A DNA stretch of 58,128 bases from Bradyrhizobium genosp. SA-3 (GCF_004212635.1 NZ_PSRT01000047.1:1-58128), one strand, 5' to 3'; numbered from the stretch's first letter, positions 43,660-55,009 are shown. Notes: a model not told the origin generated them from the sequence alone. Made by a program: numbers and translations.

Positions 43660-45126
43660 ATGGCCGAAACCAAAGAACATTTCGACGTCCTCATCGTCGG
43701 TGCCGGCCTGTCCGGCATCGGCGCGGGCTATCATTTGCAGAGCAAGTGCCCGGGCAAGAGCTACGTCATTCTGGAGGGGCGCGACTGCATCGGCGGCACC
43801 TGGGACCTGTTCCGCTATCCCGGCATCCGCTCCGACAGCGACATGTTCACGCTTGGCTATTTCTTTAAGCCGTGGACCGACCCGAAGGCGATTGCCGACG
43901 GGCCGCAGATCCTGAACTATGTGCGCGAGACCGCCGCCGAGAACGGCATCGAGCAGCACATCCGCTTCCGTCATCGCGTCAAGCGCGCATCGTGGTCGAC
44001 GCCGGAGGCGCGCTGGACCGTGGAGGCCGAGCGCATCGCGGGCGAGGGCGCAACCGACCTCGTGCGCTTCACCTGCAATTTCCTGTTCATGTGCTCGGGC
44101 TATTACAAATACGAGGCGGGCTACACGCCGGAGTTCAAGGGCACGGCGGATTTCCAGGGCCGCATCGTGCATCCGCAGAAATGGACCGAGGACATCGACT
44201 ATTCGGGCAAACGCGTCGTCGTGATCGGCTCGGGCGCAACCGCAGTGACCCTTGTGCCGGAGCTCGCCAAGAAAGCGGCGCGGGTCACCATGCTGCAGCG
44301 CTCGCCGACCTACGTGGTGTCGCGCCCCGCTCAGGATCCTGTCGCCAACAAGCTGCGCCGCAATTTGCCGACGCGGCTTGCTTATCACTTGATCCGCTGG
44401 CGCAATGTGATGTGGGGGATGTTCTTCTTCCAGCTCAGCCGGCGCCGGCCGGCGAAGGTGAAGGATCTCATCCTTAGGGGCGTGCAGATGGCACTCGGCC
44501 CCGACTACGACGTCGCGACCCATTTCACGCCGCGCTACAATCCCTGGGACCAGCGGCTGTGCCTCGTTCCCGACGGCGATCTCTTCAAGGCGATCCGCGA
44601 GCAGCGCGCCGCCGTCGTCACGAGCGAGATCGACACGTTTACGCGCGACGGTATTCGCCTGAAGGACGGCAGCGAGCTTGCGGCCGACATCATCGTGACG
44701 GCGACGGGCTTGGTGCTCCAGGTCGTCGGCGGGCTCGAGATCAGCGTCGATGGCCGCGCCGTCGATTTCGCCAGCACGCTGACCTACAAGGGCATGATGT
44801 ATGCCGACGTGCCGAACATGGCTTCCGCCTTCGGCTACACCAACGCGTCGTGGACGCTGAAATGCGATCTCACCTGCGAATATGTCTGCCGGCTCATCAA
44901 CTACATGGACCGGCACAATTTTCGTCAGTGCATGCCGCATAATGAAGACCCGACGATCACCGCACAGCCTTCGCTCGATTTCACCTCGGGTTACGTGCAG
45001 CGCTCGGTCGCTAAGATGCCGAAGCAGGGCTCGAAGCGGCCGTGGCGGCTCCATCAGAACTACGCGCTCGATATCGTCTCCTTGCGCTTAGGCCGGATCG
45101 ACGACGGCGTGATGAAGTATTCCTGA
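43660..45126 (+). CDS. Flavin-dependent monooxygenase, Baeyer-Villiger type
   Basis: 488 residues from ATG 43660, with AGGAGAAG upstream. FAD-binding DVLIVGAGLSGIGAGYHLQ near residue 10, GGTWDLFRYPGIRSDSDMFT, the fingerprint FQGRIVHPQKW that fits FxGxxxHxxxW, and the NADPH-binding VVVIGSGATAVTLVPELAKK. The motif set points to oxygenation of a ketone or other lipophilic compound. Coupled to the NTF2-like gene upstream. Confidence 0.87.
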   Translation: MAETKEHFDVLIVGAGLSGIGAGYHLQSKCPGKSYVILEGRDCIGGTWDLFRYPGIRSDSDMFTLGYFFKPWTDPKAIADGPQILNYVRETAAENGIEQHIRFRHRVKRASWSTPEARWTVEAERIAGEGATDLVRFTCNFLFMCSGYYKYEAGYTPEFKGTADFQGRIVHPQKWTEDIDYSGKRVVVIGSGATAVTLVPELAKKAARVTMLQRSPTYVVSRPAQDPVANKLRRNLPTRLAYHLIRWRNVMWGMFFFQLSRRRPAKVKDLILRGVQMALGPDYDVATHFTPRYNPWDQRLCLVPDGDLFKAIREQRAAVVTSEIDTFTRDGIRLKDGSELAADIIVTATGLVLQVVGGLEISVDGRAVDFASTLTYKGMMYADVPNMASAFGYTNASWTLKCDLTCEYVCRLINYMDRHNFRQCMPHNEDPTITAQPSLDFTSGYVQRSVAKMPKQGSKRPWRLHQNYALDIVSLRLGRIDDGVMKYS

Positions 45127-45248
45127 TCTCCGTACGTTGCCGGAGGGAACCCGTCGATCGCTTGAGGTGAACCGCGACTTGAAGTAGTATTGTTGCGTCG
45201 CATGCAATTTAGTTCCGACAGCGCCTGAGTTCCGCGTCGCTGGCATTG

Positions 45249-45926
45249 ATGGGAGCGCGGGACGTGCACGTGCTTGCTCTGGTCACGCAGAAAGGCGGAA
45301 GCGGCAAGAGTACGCTGGCCGTTGGGCTTGCAGTGGCCGCGATGGAACGCGAAGAGCGCGTCGCTCTCATTGAGGCGGACGCGCAGGGCACCATCTCGAG
45401 ATGGAAACAGCGTCGCGAGAATTCGTTTCCTCGTGTCGAGTGCGTTGCGGATCCGGCGGAGATCGAGCCGGTGCTATCTCGGCTCCAGGCTGAAGGGATT
45501 GGGCTCGCAATCATCGACACGGCCGCCACGAATAACGCCTTGGCGCTGCGCGCCATCACCAATGCCGACCTCTGTCTCATTCCGGCGCGTCCGAGCCCGG
45601 CCGATATCGAAGCTGCCATCCCTACGCTGTTGGCTATTCGTAGGGGTAACCGCCGGTTTGCCTTCATCCTCAATCAGACGCCCACACGGGGGTGCCGGCT
45701 GAGTGAAGCTGCCACGTCGCTCAACTCGCTTGGCGTGCTTGCGCTTCCCTTTATTGGACAGCGCAACGACCATCAGGATGCGCTCGGCGTAGGCTTGGGC
45801 GTCACCGAGTTTGCGCCGGAAGGAAAGGCCTCGGACGAGATCGTTGGGCTATGGCGCTGGATTTCGGAACACATCTTCGCGGAGTCGAATCATCATGGGC
45901 AAGGCGCGGTCGAGACAACCTGCTGA
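45249..45926 (+). CDS. ParA/MinD-like P-loop ATPase
   Basis: 225 residues from ATG 45249. The deviant Walker A is VTQKGGSGKSTLAVGLAVAA, with ALIEADAQGTISRWKQRREN (Walker A' with Asp) and IGLAIIDTAATNNALALRAI (Walker B). There is no ParB gene nearby, so it is not a chromosome ParA. The next gene, a phasin, overlaps its end by 32 bp. This makes a role in positioning PHA granules likely, by analogy with ParA-type cargo carriers (inference). Confidence 0.82.
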   Translation: MGARDVHVLALVTQKGGSGKSTLAVGLAVAAMEREERVALIEADAQGTISRWKQRRENSFPRVECVADPAEIEPVLSRLQAEGIGLAIIDTAATNNALALRAITNADLCLIPARPSPADIEAAIPTLLAIRRGNRRFAFILNQTPTRGCRLSEAATSLNSLGVLALPFIGQRNDHQDALGVGLGVTEFAPEGKASDEIVGLWRWISEHIFAESNHHGQGAVETTC

Positions 45927-46548
45927 TGGCGCACGCGCCAGACGTCGGTCGCTGGTGGATCTGACTGCGGCGGTGAGCCGTAGCATCGACGAGAGCCTCT
46001 TGGAGATGCCGCCTGATCCGGTCGCCGCCCGACGGGGCGATGGACTCCGGAGCGAGCGGGCAGCCAAGAGGCCTGCTCGAAAGACGCCTGCTCGAAAGGT
46101 GCCTGCGGAGACGACCATTCCTGCGGCAATCGACAATGTCGCGACGTGCCCGTCTACGAAGGTGGAGTTGCCTTCGACGCAATTCCAAAGTGCCAGCAAC
46201 ACCTCCGCTCTCGCCGTGGAGATCGCCAAAGAGATGCAGACGCGTGCCCTCGAGGCAATGAAGTTAGGCGTGCATGCTGCGTTCGAATATACGAAGGATA
46301 TTGCCAGTCCGGAAAGCGACGTTCTGGACGGAGTTGCCGCTGAGAGCCACGCTGTCATGCTCGAATTGATGAAGGTGAATGCAGGCGCGACCCTGCAGTA
46401 TACGCGCGAGTTGAGCCGCGTGAGAACGCTCTCGCAGTGGGTCGAGTTGTCGAGCTCACATGCGCGAAAGCAGTGTGAGTTGGTCCGACAGCAAGCCGAA
46501 TTGCTAAAATCATTGACACGCAATGCGAGATCGTCCGGCGCCGAATAG
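45895..46548 (+). CDS. Phasin family protein
   Basis: 217 residues from ATG 45895 (MGKARSRQPADGARARRRSL). The first 90 are basic and Ala/Pro-rich, a DNA- or partner-binding-like tail (ERAAKRPARKTPARKVPAE). The C-terminal half is the phasin helix bundle: VEIAKEMQTRALEAMKLGVH, VMLELMKVNAGATLQYTREL and SLTRNARSSGAE. Phasins coat polyhydroxyalkanoate granules. The overlap with the ParA-like gene points to translational coupling and a shared task. Confidence 0.8.
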   Translation: MGKARSRQPADGARARRRSLVDLTAAVSRSIDESLLEMPPDPVAARRGDGLRSERAAKRPARKTPARKVPAETTIPAAIDNVATCPSTKVELPSTQFQSASNTSALAVEIAKEMQTRALEAMKLGVHAAFEYTKDIASPESDVLDGVAAESHAVMLELMKVNAGATLQYTRELSRVRTLSQWVELSSSHARKQCELVRQQAELLKSLTRNARSSGAE

Positions 46549-46723
46549 CGCGCATCGGAATCAGGATATCGCCGAGGCCCGGGCGGGGCAGCCCGCCCGC
46601 CAATGTTGTTTGCGTATTCGGCCGCCCGTCCGAATCGGCCATCGCCCAACGGTTAACGCCGGATTAACGGATGGGTCCTAGCCTGTCCCGGCCGGGGTGA
46701 CTCGCAAGGCCGAGGTGAGCCCA

Positions 46724-46879
46724 ATGGAAGCCCAGAGAATCGCGGTCGACGCTGTCGTCGCGCTGACCGATTGCGACCGCGACGCCGTCATCGCCTTCAT
46801 CCGTCGTCTCTACCTGGCCGGCGTCACCGATCCCAAGCGCCTGACCTTCAAGGGGCTGCAGGCGCTGTCGCGGGCTTGA
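46724..46879 (+). CDS. Small hypothetical protein
   Basis: 51 residues: MEAQRIAVDAVVALTDCDRD, then AFIRRLYLAGVTDPKRLTFK. GAGGTGA lies 5 bases before ATG 46724; GTG 46697 is an alternative start. The helical pattern and codon use look real. No motif is recognised. It is free-standing between the phasin and the hydroxylase. Confidence 0.5.
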   Translation: MEAQRIAVDAVVALTDCDRDAVIAFIRRLYLAGVTDPKRLTFKGLQALSRA

Positions 46880-47022
46880 TTTGGGCGGTTTCGGCCCTTT
46901 CGGCCCCGAGTTCCGCCCGAGCGCTCTCCCCAGCGTGATTGCAACCCACCGGTGAATATCTTGTCGGTCGGGCCCGGCCGGAGTAGATGACGTCCCCGGC
47001 TGGGTCACTTGGGATTGGGGAA

Positions 47023-47952
47023 ATGCTGAAACAGCTTTTTGCACCGCAACTTGTCATTCTTTATGTGCTTGCGGCATCGACGATTTACGTTCACTTCCGC
47101 GGCAAGCACCGGCTGCGCTTCGCGCGCCAGCTCGGCGATCACTCGACCTACCTCGCACCCTACAACGTGCTGATGTATGCCGCCTCGGCCGTGCCCAACA
47201 AGCCCGTGATCTCGGTCGAGCAGTTTCCTGAACTGAAGCCCCTCAGCGAGAACTGGGAGACCATCCGCGACGAGGCAGTGCGCCTGTTCGACGAGGGCTT
47301 TATCCGCGCCGCCGCCAAGAACAACGACTGGGGCTTCTATTCCTTCTTCAAGAGCGGCTGGAAGCGGTTTTACCTGAAATGGTACGACGACTTCCTGCCT
47401 TCAGCGCGCACGCTCTGCCCGAAGACGGTGGAGCTGCTGAACTCGATTCCGAGCGTGCACGGCGCGATGTTCGCGATGCTGCCGCCGGGCGGCAAGCTCG
47501 GCGCCCATCGCGATCCCTTCGCGGGCTCGCTGCGCTATCACCTCGGCCTCGTTACGCCGAACTCGAACAAATGTCGGATTCTCGTCGACGGCGTCGAATG
47601 CGTCTGGCGCGACGGCGAAGCCTTCATGTTCGACGAGACCTTCATCCACAGCGCGGAGAATGCGACCGACGTCAACCGCATCATCCTGTTCTGCGACGTC
47701 GAGCGTCCGATGAAGTTCGGATTCATGACCGCGATCAACCGCTGGGTCAGCCATCACATCGTCAAGGCATCGGCAACCCAGAACGTCGACGGTGAGAATG
47801 TCGGCGTGCTCAACAAGGTGTTCGGCAAGCTCTACGAGATCCATCTCGCCAGCCGCAAGGTCAAGGAGTGGAACCGCAACGTCTACTACACGCTGAAGTA
47901 TTCGCTGACGGCGCTGATCCTCGGCCTCATCGTGCTGTCGGCGTTGCGGTGA
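47023..47952 (+). CDS. LpxO-like Fe(II)/2-oxoglutarate aspartyl/asparaginyl beta-hydroxylase family protein
   Basis: 309 residues. An N-terminal membrane helix (PQLVILYVLAASTIYVHF) and a C-terminal one (LTALILGLIVLSALR) flank the catalytic domain. Iron ligands: GKLGAHRDPFAGSLRYHLGL (His-x-Asp) and DETFIHSAENATDVNRIILF (His, then Arg for 2-oxoglutarate). LpxO enzymes add a 2-hydroxyl to lipid A acyl chains at the inner membrane. The start is taken as ATG 47023, which places the helix at the N-terminus; ATG 46987 is possible. LPS genes occur within 4 kb to the right, in line with this role. Confidence 0.82.
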   Translation: MLKQLFAPQLVILYVLAASTIYVHFRGKHRLRFARQLGDHSTYLAPYNVLMYAASAVPNKPVISVEQFPELKPLSENWETIRDEAVRLFDEGFIRAAAKNNDWGFYSFFKSGWKRFYLKWYDDFLPSARTLCPKTVELLNSIPSVHGAMFAMLPPGGKLGAHRDPFAGSLRYHLGLVTPNSNKCRILVDGVECVWRDGEAFMFDETFIHSAENATDVNRIILFCDVERPMKFGFMTAINRWVSHHIVKASATQNVDGENVGVLNKVFGKLYEIHLASRKVKEWNRNVYYTLKYSLTALILGLIVLSALR

Positions 47953-47965
47953 TCGGCGCCTCGCA

Positions 47966-48424
47966 ATGAGCCCCTTGCCGATCGCGAACGCGGAGATCGT
48001 GCGGTTCTTCCGCCAGTGGCTGGACACCTTCGCGGGCTATGTCCGCGAGGTCGACTACGCTTCGGCGCGGCCGCTCTTCCATCCGGATGTGCTCGCCTTC
48101 GGCACGCATAACGATGTCATCCCCGGCCTCGACCAATGGGTCGCGACGCAATGGGACAATGTCTGGCCGAAGACGACCGATTTCCGCTTTGTCCTCGAAC
48201 AGATTTCCGTTCTGGCGTCCGCCGACGGCACCATGGCGACCGTGATCGTGCCATGGACGAGCACGGGCTATCATCCGGATGGCAGCGCGTTTGCGCGGCC
48301 CGGCCGGGCGACGATGGTGTTCTCCAAGATCGCCAACGGCTGGCTGTGTGTGCATTCCCACATGTCGCTCAACCGCGGAGTGCCTCAGGCAAGCCACGCC
48401 AATCGGCCGGTGAAGGCCTGGTAG
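47966..48424 (+). CDS. NTF2-like protein
   Basis: 152 residues. Pattern: IVRFFRQWLDTFAGYVREVD, LFHPDVLAFGTHNDVIPGLD and ATMVFSKIANGWLCVHSHMS, as in DUF4440/SnoaL-type domains. The start is 13 bp after the hydroxylase stop, so the two are co-transcribed. It may bind a small ligand; function unknown. Confidence 0.78.
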   Translation: MSPLPIANAEIVRFFRQWLDTFAGYVREVDYASARPLFHPDVLAFGTHNDVIPGLDQWVATQWDNVWPKTTDFRFVLEQISVLASADGTMATVIVPWTSTGYHPDGSAFARPGRATMVFSKIANGWLCVHSHMSLNRGVPQASHANRPVKAW

Positions 48425-48591
48425 AGCCAAGCCGTCCGGGAGCGTGCGCCGCCGGCTTTATTTTATTGGCCGACTAAAGTTTTACACTCTCGTTCCAGTT
48501 CGGCCGGAACCCTTGGAACCTGGTCTCGTTTTTCTCAACGAACAACCGGTTAAAAAAGCGCAACCGGGGGCTGTCCGAGGGAAACGCTCCC

Positions 48592-49932
48592 ATGGCAACA
48601 CTCGACCTTGATGCCACCCGACTTACTGAATCCGAGCATCGGCGCCAGCTTCGTCGCGCGGTGATCGCGTCCACGGTAGGGACCGCGATCGAATGGTATG
48701 ATTTCTTCCTCTACAGCACCGTCACCGGTCTGGTTTTCGCAAAGCTGTTCTTTCCGCAGTCCGACCCCTGGGTTGGCACGCTGGAGGCGTTTGCGATCTA
48801 CGCAGTCGGCTTCGTCGCGCGCCCGATCGGCGCGGCAATCTTTGGACACTATGGCGACCGCATCGGACGTAAATCGACGCTGATCGCGACGCTGCTCTTG
48901 ATGGGACTGGCGACCGCGGCGGTGGCCGTGGTGCCGACCTATGCGAGCATCGGCATCTGGGGCGCCGTGATCCTGACCGTGCTGCGATTCATTCAGGGCG
49001 TTGGCGTTGGCGGCGAGTGGGGCGGCTCGGTGCTGATGTCGATGGAATGGGCCCGCAGCGACCGATCCCGAGGATTGATCGCGTCATGGCCGCAATTCGG
49101 CGTGCCCTGCGGCCTGTTCCTCGCAAATCTCGCCGTGCTGGCGTTCAGCCAGATGGCGGGCGATCAGTTCCTGGCGTGGGGCTGGCGCATTCCGTTCGCG
49201 CTCAGCATCATCCTGGTCGGCGTCGGCCTTTATATCCGGCTCGGCATCCTCGAAACGCCGGTGTTCTCAAAGCTCGTGGCCGAACGTCAGGTCGACCGCA
49301 CGCCGATGCTGACGGTGATCCGGGAATACCCGAAGGAGATCCTGCTGTCGGCCTTCGCGCGCATGTCGGAGCAGGCGCCGTTCTACATCTTCACCGCCTT
49401 CGTCTTCTCCTACGGCATCGGCACCCTGCACGTTTCGCGCGACTTCCTGCTGACCGCGGTTCTCTCGGCCTCGGTGCTGTCGTTCGTCTCGATCCCGCTG
49501 TGCGGACATATCTCCGATCAGATCGGCCGCAAGAACATGTACATGATCGGCGCTGCCGTGACGGGCATCTTCGGCTTCGTCTATTTCGCGCTGCTCAACA
49601 CCGGATCGCCAACCATCATCTTCCTTGCGATCATCCTGTCGCTGATTCCGCATGACATGCAGTACGGCCCGCAAGCCGCCTTGATCGCCGAGAGTTTTAC
49701 CGGACGCCTGCGCTACAGCGGATCCTCGCTCGGCTATCAACTCGCATCCGTGATCGCCGGCGGCCCGGCGCCGCTGATCGCAACCTGGCTGTTCGGCACG
49801 TTCCACTCGGCGACCGCGATCGCGGTCTACATCGCGATTTGCGCTGTCATGACGCTGGCCGCAACCGCGATGATGACCGACTACACCGGGAAGGACATCA
49901 ACGCGGCGGGCGCGCATGAGCGGCGAACTTGA
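48592..49932 (+). CDS. MHS-family MFS transporter (ShiA/ProP-like)
   Basis: 446 residues with 12 membrane helices. Family features: VIASTVGTAIEWYDFFLYST in helix 1, FGHYGDRIGRKSTLIATLLL as the MFS signature, and GVGVGGEWGGSVLMSMEW before helix 5. Proton-coupled uptake of an organic acid or betaine-type solute is likely. It ends at a strong bidirectional terminator. Confidence 0.88.
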   Translation: MATLDLDATRLTESEHRRQLRRAVIASTVGTAIEWYDFFLYSTVTGLVFAKLFFPQSDPWVGTLEAFAIYAVGFVARPIGAAIFGHYGDRIGRKSTLIATLLLMGLATAAVAVVPTYASIGIWGAVILTVLRFIQGVGVGGEWGGSVLMSMEWARSDRSRGLIASWPQFGVPCGLFLANLAVLAFSQMAGDQFLAWGWRIPFALSIILVGVGLYIRLGILETPVFSKLVAERQVDRTPMLTVIREYPKEILLSAFARMSEQAPFYIFTAFVFSYGIGTLHVSRDFLLTAVLSASVLSFVSIPLCGHISDQIGRKNMYMIGAAVTGIFGFVYFALLNTGSPTIIFLAIILSLIPHDMQYGPQAALIAESFTGRLRYSGSSLGYQLASVIAGGPAPLIATWLFGTFHSATAIAVYIAICAVMTLAATAMMTDYTGKDINAAGAHERRT

Positions 49933-49937
49933 GGCCG

Positions 49938-49976
49938 CAAAAAAGCCCCGGACGTCACGTCCGGGGCTTTTCTTTT
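49938..49976. terminator. Bidirectional rho-independent terminator
   Basis: AAAAGCCCCGGACG-TCA-CGTCCGGGGCTTTT is a near-perfect hairpin with A-run and T-run on both sides. It separates the convergent MHS transporter and fumarylacetoacetate hydrolase-family genes. Confidence 0.92.
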
Positions 49977-49995
49977 TCATTGATTTGAGGTCTGC

Positions 49996-50697
49996 CTACT
50001 CCGGCTGGCCGATCGCGACCTTTAGCGTGCCGATGCCATCGACGCCGCATTCGAGCTTGTCGCCCACCTGGAGCTGCGAGACGCCGGCCGGCGTGCCCGT
50101 CATGATGATGTCGCCGGCGGCGAGCTTCACCTGCTGCGAGAGCTGCCAGATGATCTCCGGCACGTTCCAGATCAGCTCGGTGAGGTCGCCCTTCTGCGCT
50201 TCCTTGCCGTTGACGGTGAGCCAGATCTTGCCCTTCGAGGGATGGCCGATCTTCGTGGCCGGCTGCACCGCGGAGCAGGGGGCGGAGCCGTCGAACGACT
50301 TGCCGATCTCCCAGGGACGCTCCTTCTTGCGCGAGGCGATCTGGAGGTCGCGGCGGGTGAGATCGATGCCGACGGCGTAGCCGTAGACGTGGCCGAGCGC
50401 CTTGTCGGCGGGGATGTTCAGCCCGCCGCTCTTCATCGCGACGACCAGCTCGACCTCGTGATGCAGATCCTTGGTCAGCGGCGGATAGGGGATGATTGCG
50501 CCATCCGGCACCAGCATATCGGCGTGCTTGGCGAAGAAGAACGGCGGGGCGCGCTCGTCATTGCCCATCTCGCGGATGTGCTCGAGATAGTTGCGGCCGA
50601 CGCACCAGATGCGGCGCACGGGATAGCGGCCGCTCTCCCCGACGACGGGAAGCGATGCCTGCGGCGGAAGCGGAATGACGTAGGAGGCGGCGTTCAT
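49996..50697 (-). CDS. Fumarylacetoacetate hydrolase family protein
   Basis: 233 residues. Core motifs: RRIWCVGRNYLEHIREMG, FFAKHADMLVPDGAIIPYPP, DLHHEVELVVAMKSGG (Glu-x-Glu metal ligands), GYAVGIDLTRRDLQ and IIMTGTPAGVSQLQVGDKLE. The small single-domain form usually acts as acylpyruvase or oxaloacetate decarboxylase in aromatic or keto-acid metabolism. It lies 36 bp after the MsbA-like gene start region in the same direction as no clear partner; no operon mate is evident. Confidence 0.87.
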   Translation of the reverse strand: MNAASYVIPLPPQASLPVVGESGRYPVRRIWCVGRNYLEHIREMGNDERAPPFFFAKHADMLVPDGAIIPYPPLTKDLHHEVELVVAMKSGGLNIPADKALGHVYGYAVGIDLTRRDLQIASRKKERPWEIGKSFDGSAPCSAVQPATKIGHPSKGKIWLTVNGKEAQKGDLTELIWNVPEIIWQLSQQVKLAAGDIIMTGTPAGVSQLQVGDKLECGVDGIGTLKVAIGQPE

Positions 50698-50733
50698 GAA
50701 GCGGTCTCGCGGCTCTTGAGGTGATAAGGAACT

Positions 50734-52536
<1,803 letters not shown>

Positions 52537-52654
52537 CCGGTGTCCATTGACGGCGCAGGACAAAGCCTGCCCGCGCGTCAGGGATCGATGGGCCTCTGTG
52601 CCTGCTCAAGCGGGGTTTTTCAAGCCCAATTAAGGGCTTGCGCTCGGGATGATT

Positions 52655-53668
52655 CTAGGCCGAGACGGCGTGGCGAAGCTCGCCATGGCGCTCGCGGAAC
52701 AGCTTGTCCTCCCAGGCTAGCGCATGGGCGGCGACGGTCTCGAGGTCCTCGTATTGCGGCTTCCAGTCGAGCAGGCCGCGGATGCGGCTGGTGTCGGCGA
52801 CCATTGTCATGATGTCGCCGGGCCGGCGCGGGGCGTATTGCACGGCGAAGCTGCGGCCCGAAACCCGGCGCACCGCGTCGATTATCTCCAGCACCGAATA
52901 GCCGCGGCCATAGCCGCAATTGAGCGTCGTCGAGGAGCCGCCATTGCGCAAATACGCCAGCGCGGAGCGATGCGCCTGCGAGAGGTCCGTGACGTGGATG
53001 AAGTCGCGGATGCAGCTGCCGTCCGGGGTCGGATAGTCGGTGCCGAACACGTCGATCTTGGCGCGCTGACCGGTGGCGGCTTCCACCGCGATCTTGAGCA
53101 GATGCGTGGCGCCGACGGTGGCAAGGCCGATGCGCGCCTGCGGATCGGCGCCGGCGACGTTGAAGTAGCGCAAGGTCACATATTGCATGCCGAAGGCAGC
53201 GGCGACGTCGTGCAGCATGATCTCCGTCATCAGCTTCGACGAGCCGTAAGGCGACAGCGGCCGCGTCGGCGCGTGCTCGGGCACCGGCACCTGGTCCGGA
53301 TTGCCGTAGACGGCGGCGGTCGAGGAGAAGATGAAGCGGCCGATGCCGCGCTTGACCGCGACGTTGAGCAGATTGCGCGCGGTCGTGAAGTTGTTGCGGT
53401 AGTAGCCGAGCGGATCGCGCATCGAATCCGGCACGACGACCGAGCCCGCGAAATGGATGATGCTCTCGATGTCGTGCTGCGCGATCACGCCTTCGAGCAA
53501 GTTCTCGTCGCCAGCATCGCCAATGAACAGCGGCACGCCTTCCGGCAGATAGGTGGAGAAGCCAGTGGAGAGATCGTCGATCACGACGACGTCCTCGCCA
53601 GCTTCCGCCAGCGCCAGGACCGTGTGACTTCCGATATAGCCGGCGCCGCCGGTGACTAGCACAGTCAT
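52655..53668 (-). CDS. galE: UDP-glucose 4-epimerase
   Basis: 337 residues. NAD-binding VLVTGGAGYIGSHTVLALAE, FIFSSTAAVYGNPDQVPVPE (Ser), SPYGSSKLMTEIMLHDVAAA (Tyr-x3-Lys) and the C-terminal RRPGDIMTMVADTSRIRGLL. It interconverts UDP-glucose and UDP-galactose for surface polysaccharides. It lies upstream of the MsbA-like gene on the same strand with a 118-bp gap. Confidence 0.94.
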   Translation of the reverse strand: MTVLVTGGAGYIGSHTVLALAEAGEDVVVIDDLSTGFSTYLPEGVPLFIGDAGDENLLEGVIAQHDIESIIHFAGSVVVPDSMRDPLGYYRNNFTTARNLLNVAVKRGIGRFIFSSTAAVYGNPDQVPVPEHAPTRPLSPYGSSKLMTEIMLHDVAAAFGMQYVTLRYFNVAGADPQARIGLATVGATHLLKIAVEAATGQRAKIDVFGTDYPTPDGSCIRDFIHVTDLSQAHRSALAYLRNGGSSTTLNCGYGRGYSVLEIIDAVRRVSGRSFAVQYAPRRPGDIMTMVADTSRIRGLLDWKPQYEDLETVAAHALAWEDKLFRERHGELRHAVSA

Positions 53669-53794
53669 GATCTCACCCGTCTTCGATCAACGCGCAAAAC
53701 TAGCGCTGGCGTGGTGAAGAGGGGGTATCGGCGCGGCTGAACTGGTCACTATGCTTAATGTTGCGTATAGGGGATCTGCTAAACGGAGCATGAC

Positions 53795-54832
53795 GTGGCG
53801 AATTTCCCCGGCGATCTCGACGTGATCGTGCCAAATCTGCACAGGCGCTATTCCGGGGTCACCGCGACCAATCGGATGGTCGCGCCGCGGCTGGCGAAAC
53901 TGTATCGCGCGGCGTGGTTCGGCTCCGATGCGCCGGACGGGATTGCGCGCCTGAGCGCTGCGGATTTCCTGAAACTATGGCGTCGCAAGGCGCCGCTGAT
54001 CTGGCATGCGCGCCGCAACAACGAGATGATCGCCGGCGTCGCGCTGCGCACGCTCGGATGGCCCTTGAAGCTCGTGTTCACCTCGGCGGCGCAGCGGCAT
54101 CACAGCTGGATCACGCGCTGGCTGATCCGGCGCATGGACGCGATCATCGCAACGAGCGACGTCTCGGCATCGTTCCTGAAAGTGAAGGCAACGGTGATCC
54201 CGCATGGCGTCGACACCGACGTCTACGCACCGCCGACAGATCGCGCCGCTGCCTTGGCGGAAGCCGCGCTGCCGGGCCGCTACGCGATCGGCTGCTTCGG
54301 CCGCGTGCGCGCGCAGAAGGGCACCGACGTGTTCGTCGATGCGATGTGCCGGTTGTTGCCGCGCTATCCCGATTTCACCGCGGTGATCGTCGGCCAGGTC
54401 ACGCCCGAGCAGACGCCCTTTCTCAACGACCTGAAGCAGCGCATCGCGGCCGCCGGTCTGCAATCGCGCATCGTCATCACTGGCGAATTGCCGATCGGCG
54501 AGGTGCAGCGCTGGTATCAGCGATTGACCATCTACGCTTTCACCTCACGCAACGAAGGCTTTGGCCTGACGCTGATCGAGGCGATGGCGGCCGGCAGCGC
54601 CCTCGTCGCCGCACGCGCCGGTGCAGCCGAGCTCGTGGTCGAAGATGGCGTGACCGGCGTACTGATGCCGCCGGGTGATGTCGATGCGCTGGTCGCCGCG
54701 CTGGAGCCGCTGATGCGTGATGTGACCGCGGCAACCGCGATGGGCGAGCGGGGGCGGGTGCGGGTGCTCGCAAAATTCAGCCTGGATGCGGAGGCGGCGC
54801 GGATCGGCGAGGTCTATCGGCCGCTGCTCTGA
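53795..54832 (+). CDS. Family 4 glycosyltransferase (LPS core type)
   Basis: 345 residues. GTG 53795 is the start, with ACGGAG upstream. The N-terminal half (VIVPNLHRRYSGVTATNRMV) and the C-terminal GT4 donor site (IGCFGRVRAQKGTDVFVDAM, FTSRNEGFGLTLIEAMAAGS, GAAELVVEDGVTGVLMPPGD) are complete; the E-x7-E motif is in the second. It resembles LpcC, the rhizobial core mannosyltransferase, and sits among LPS genes. Donor sugar not proven. Confidence 0.85.
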   Translation: MANFPGDLDVIVPNLHRRYSGVTATNRMVAPRLAKLYRAAWFGSDAPDGIARLSAADFLKLWRRKAPLIWHARRNNEMIAGVALRTLGWPLKLVFTSAAQRHHSWITRWLIRRMDAIIATSDVSASFLKVKATVIPHGVDTDVYAPPTDRAAALAEAALPGRYAIGCFGRVRAQKGTDVFVDAMCRLLPRYPDFTAVIVGQVTPEQTPFLNDLKQRIAAAGLQSRIVITGELPIGEVQRWYQRLTIYAFTSRNEGFGLTLIEAMAAGSALVAARAGAAELVVEDGVTGVLMPPGDVDALVAALEPLMRDVTAATAMGERGRVRVLAKFSLDAEAARIGEVYRPLL

Positions 54833-54838
54833 ACCGAC

Positions 54839-54870
54839 TTTTCGCGACCGCCAAACAAAAAGCGCGAAAA
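54839..54870. other. AT-rich hairpin after the GT4 gene
   Basis: TTTTCGCG (54839-54846) and CGCGAAAA (54863-54870) form an inverted repeat in the 177-bp gap between two convergent genes. It may end transcription, but there is no clean T-run. Confidence 0.4.
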
Positions 54871-55009
54871 CAATCCCATGCACAGTAGCCGGGGTCAGCA
54901 AAATCAATGTCTTGGTTAAGAGCTCGATTTTTGCGGATTTTTCGAATTGCGTTTGACTTGTCGGGCTAAACACTGGCAGGATGTCATCATCGGCGCTGCC
55001 CAGATCGCC

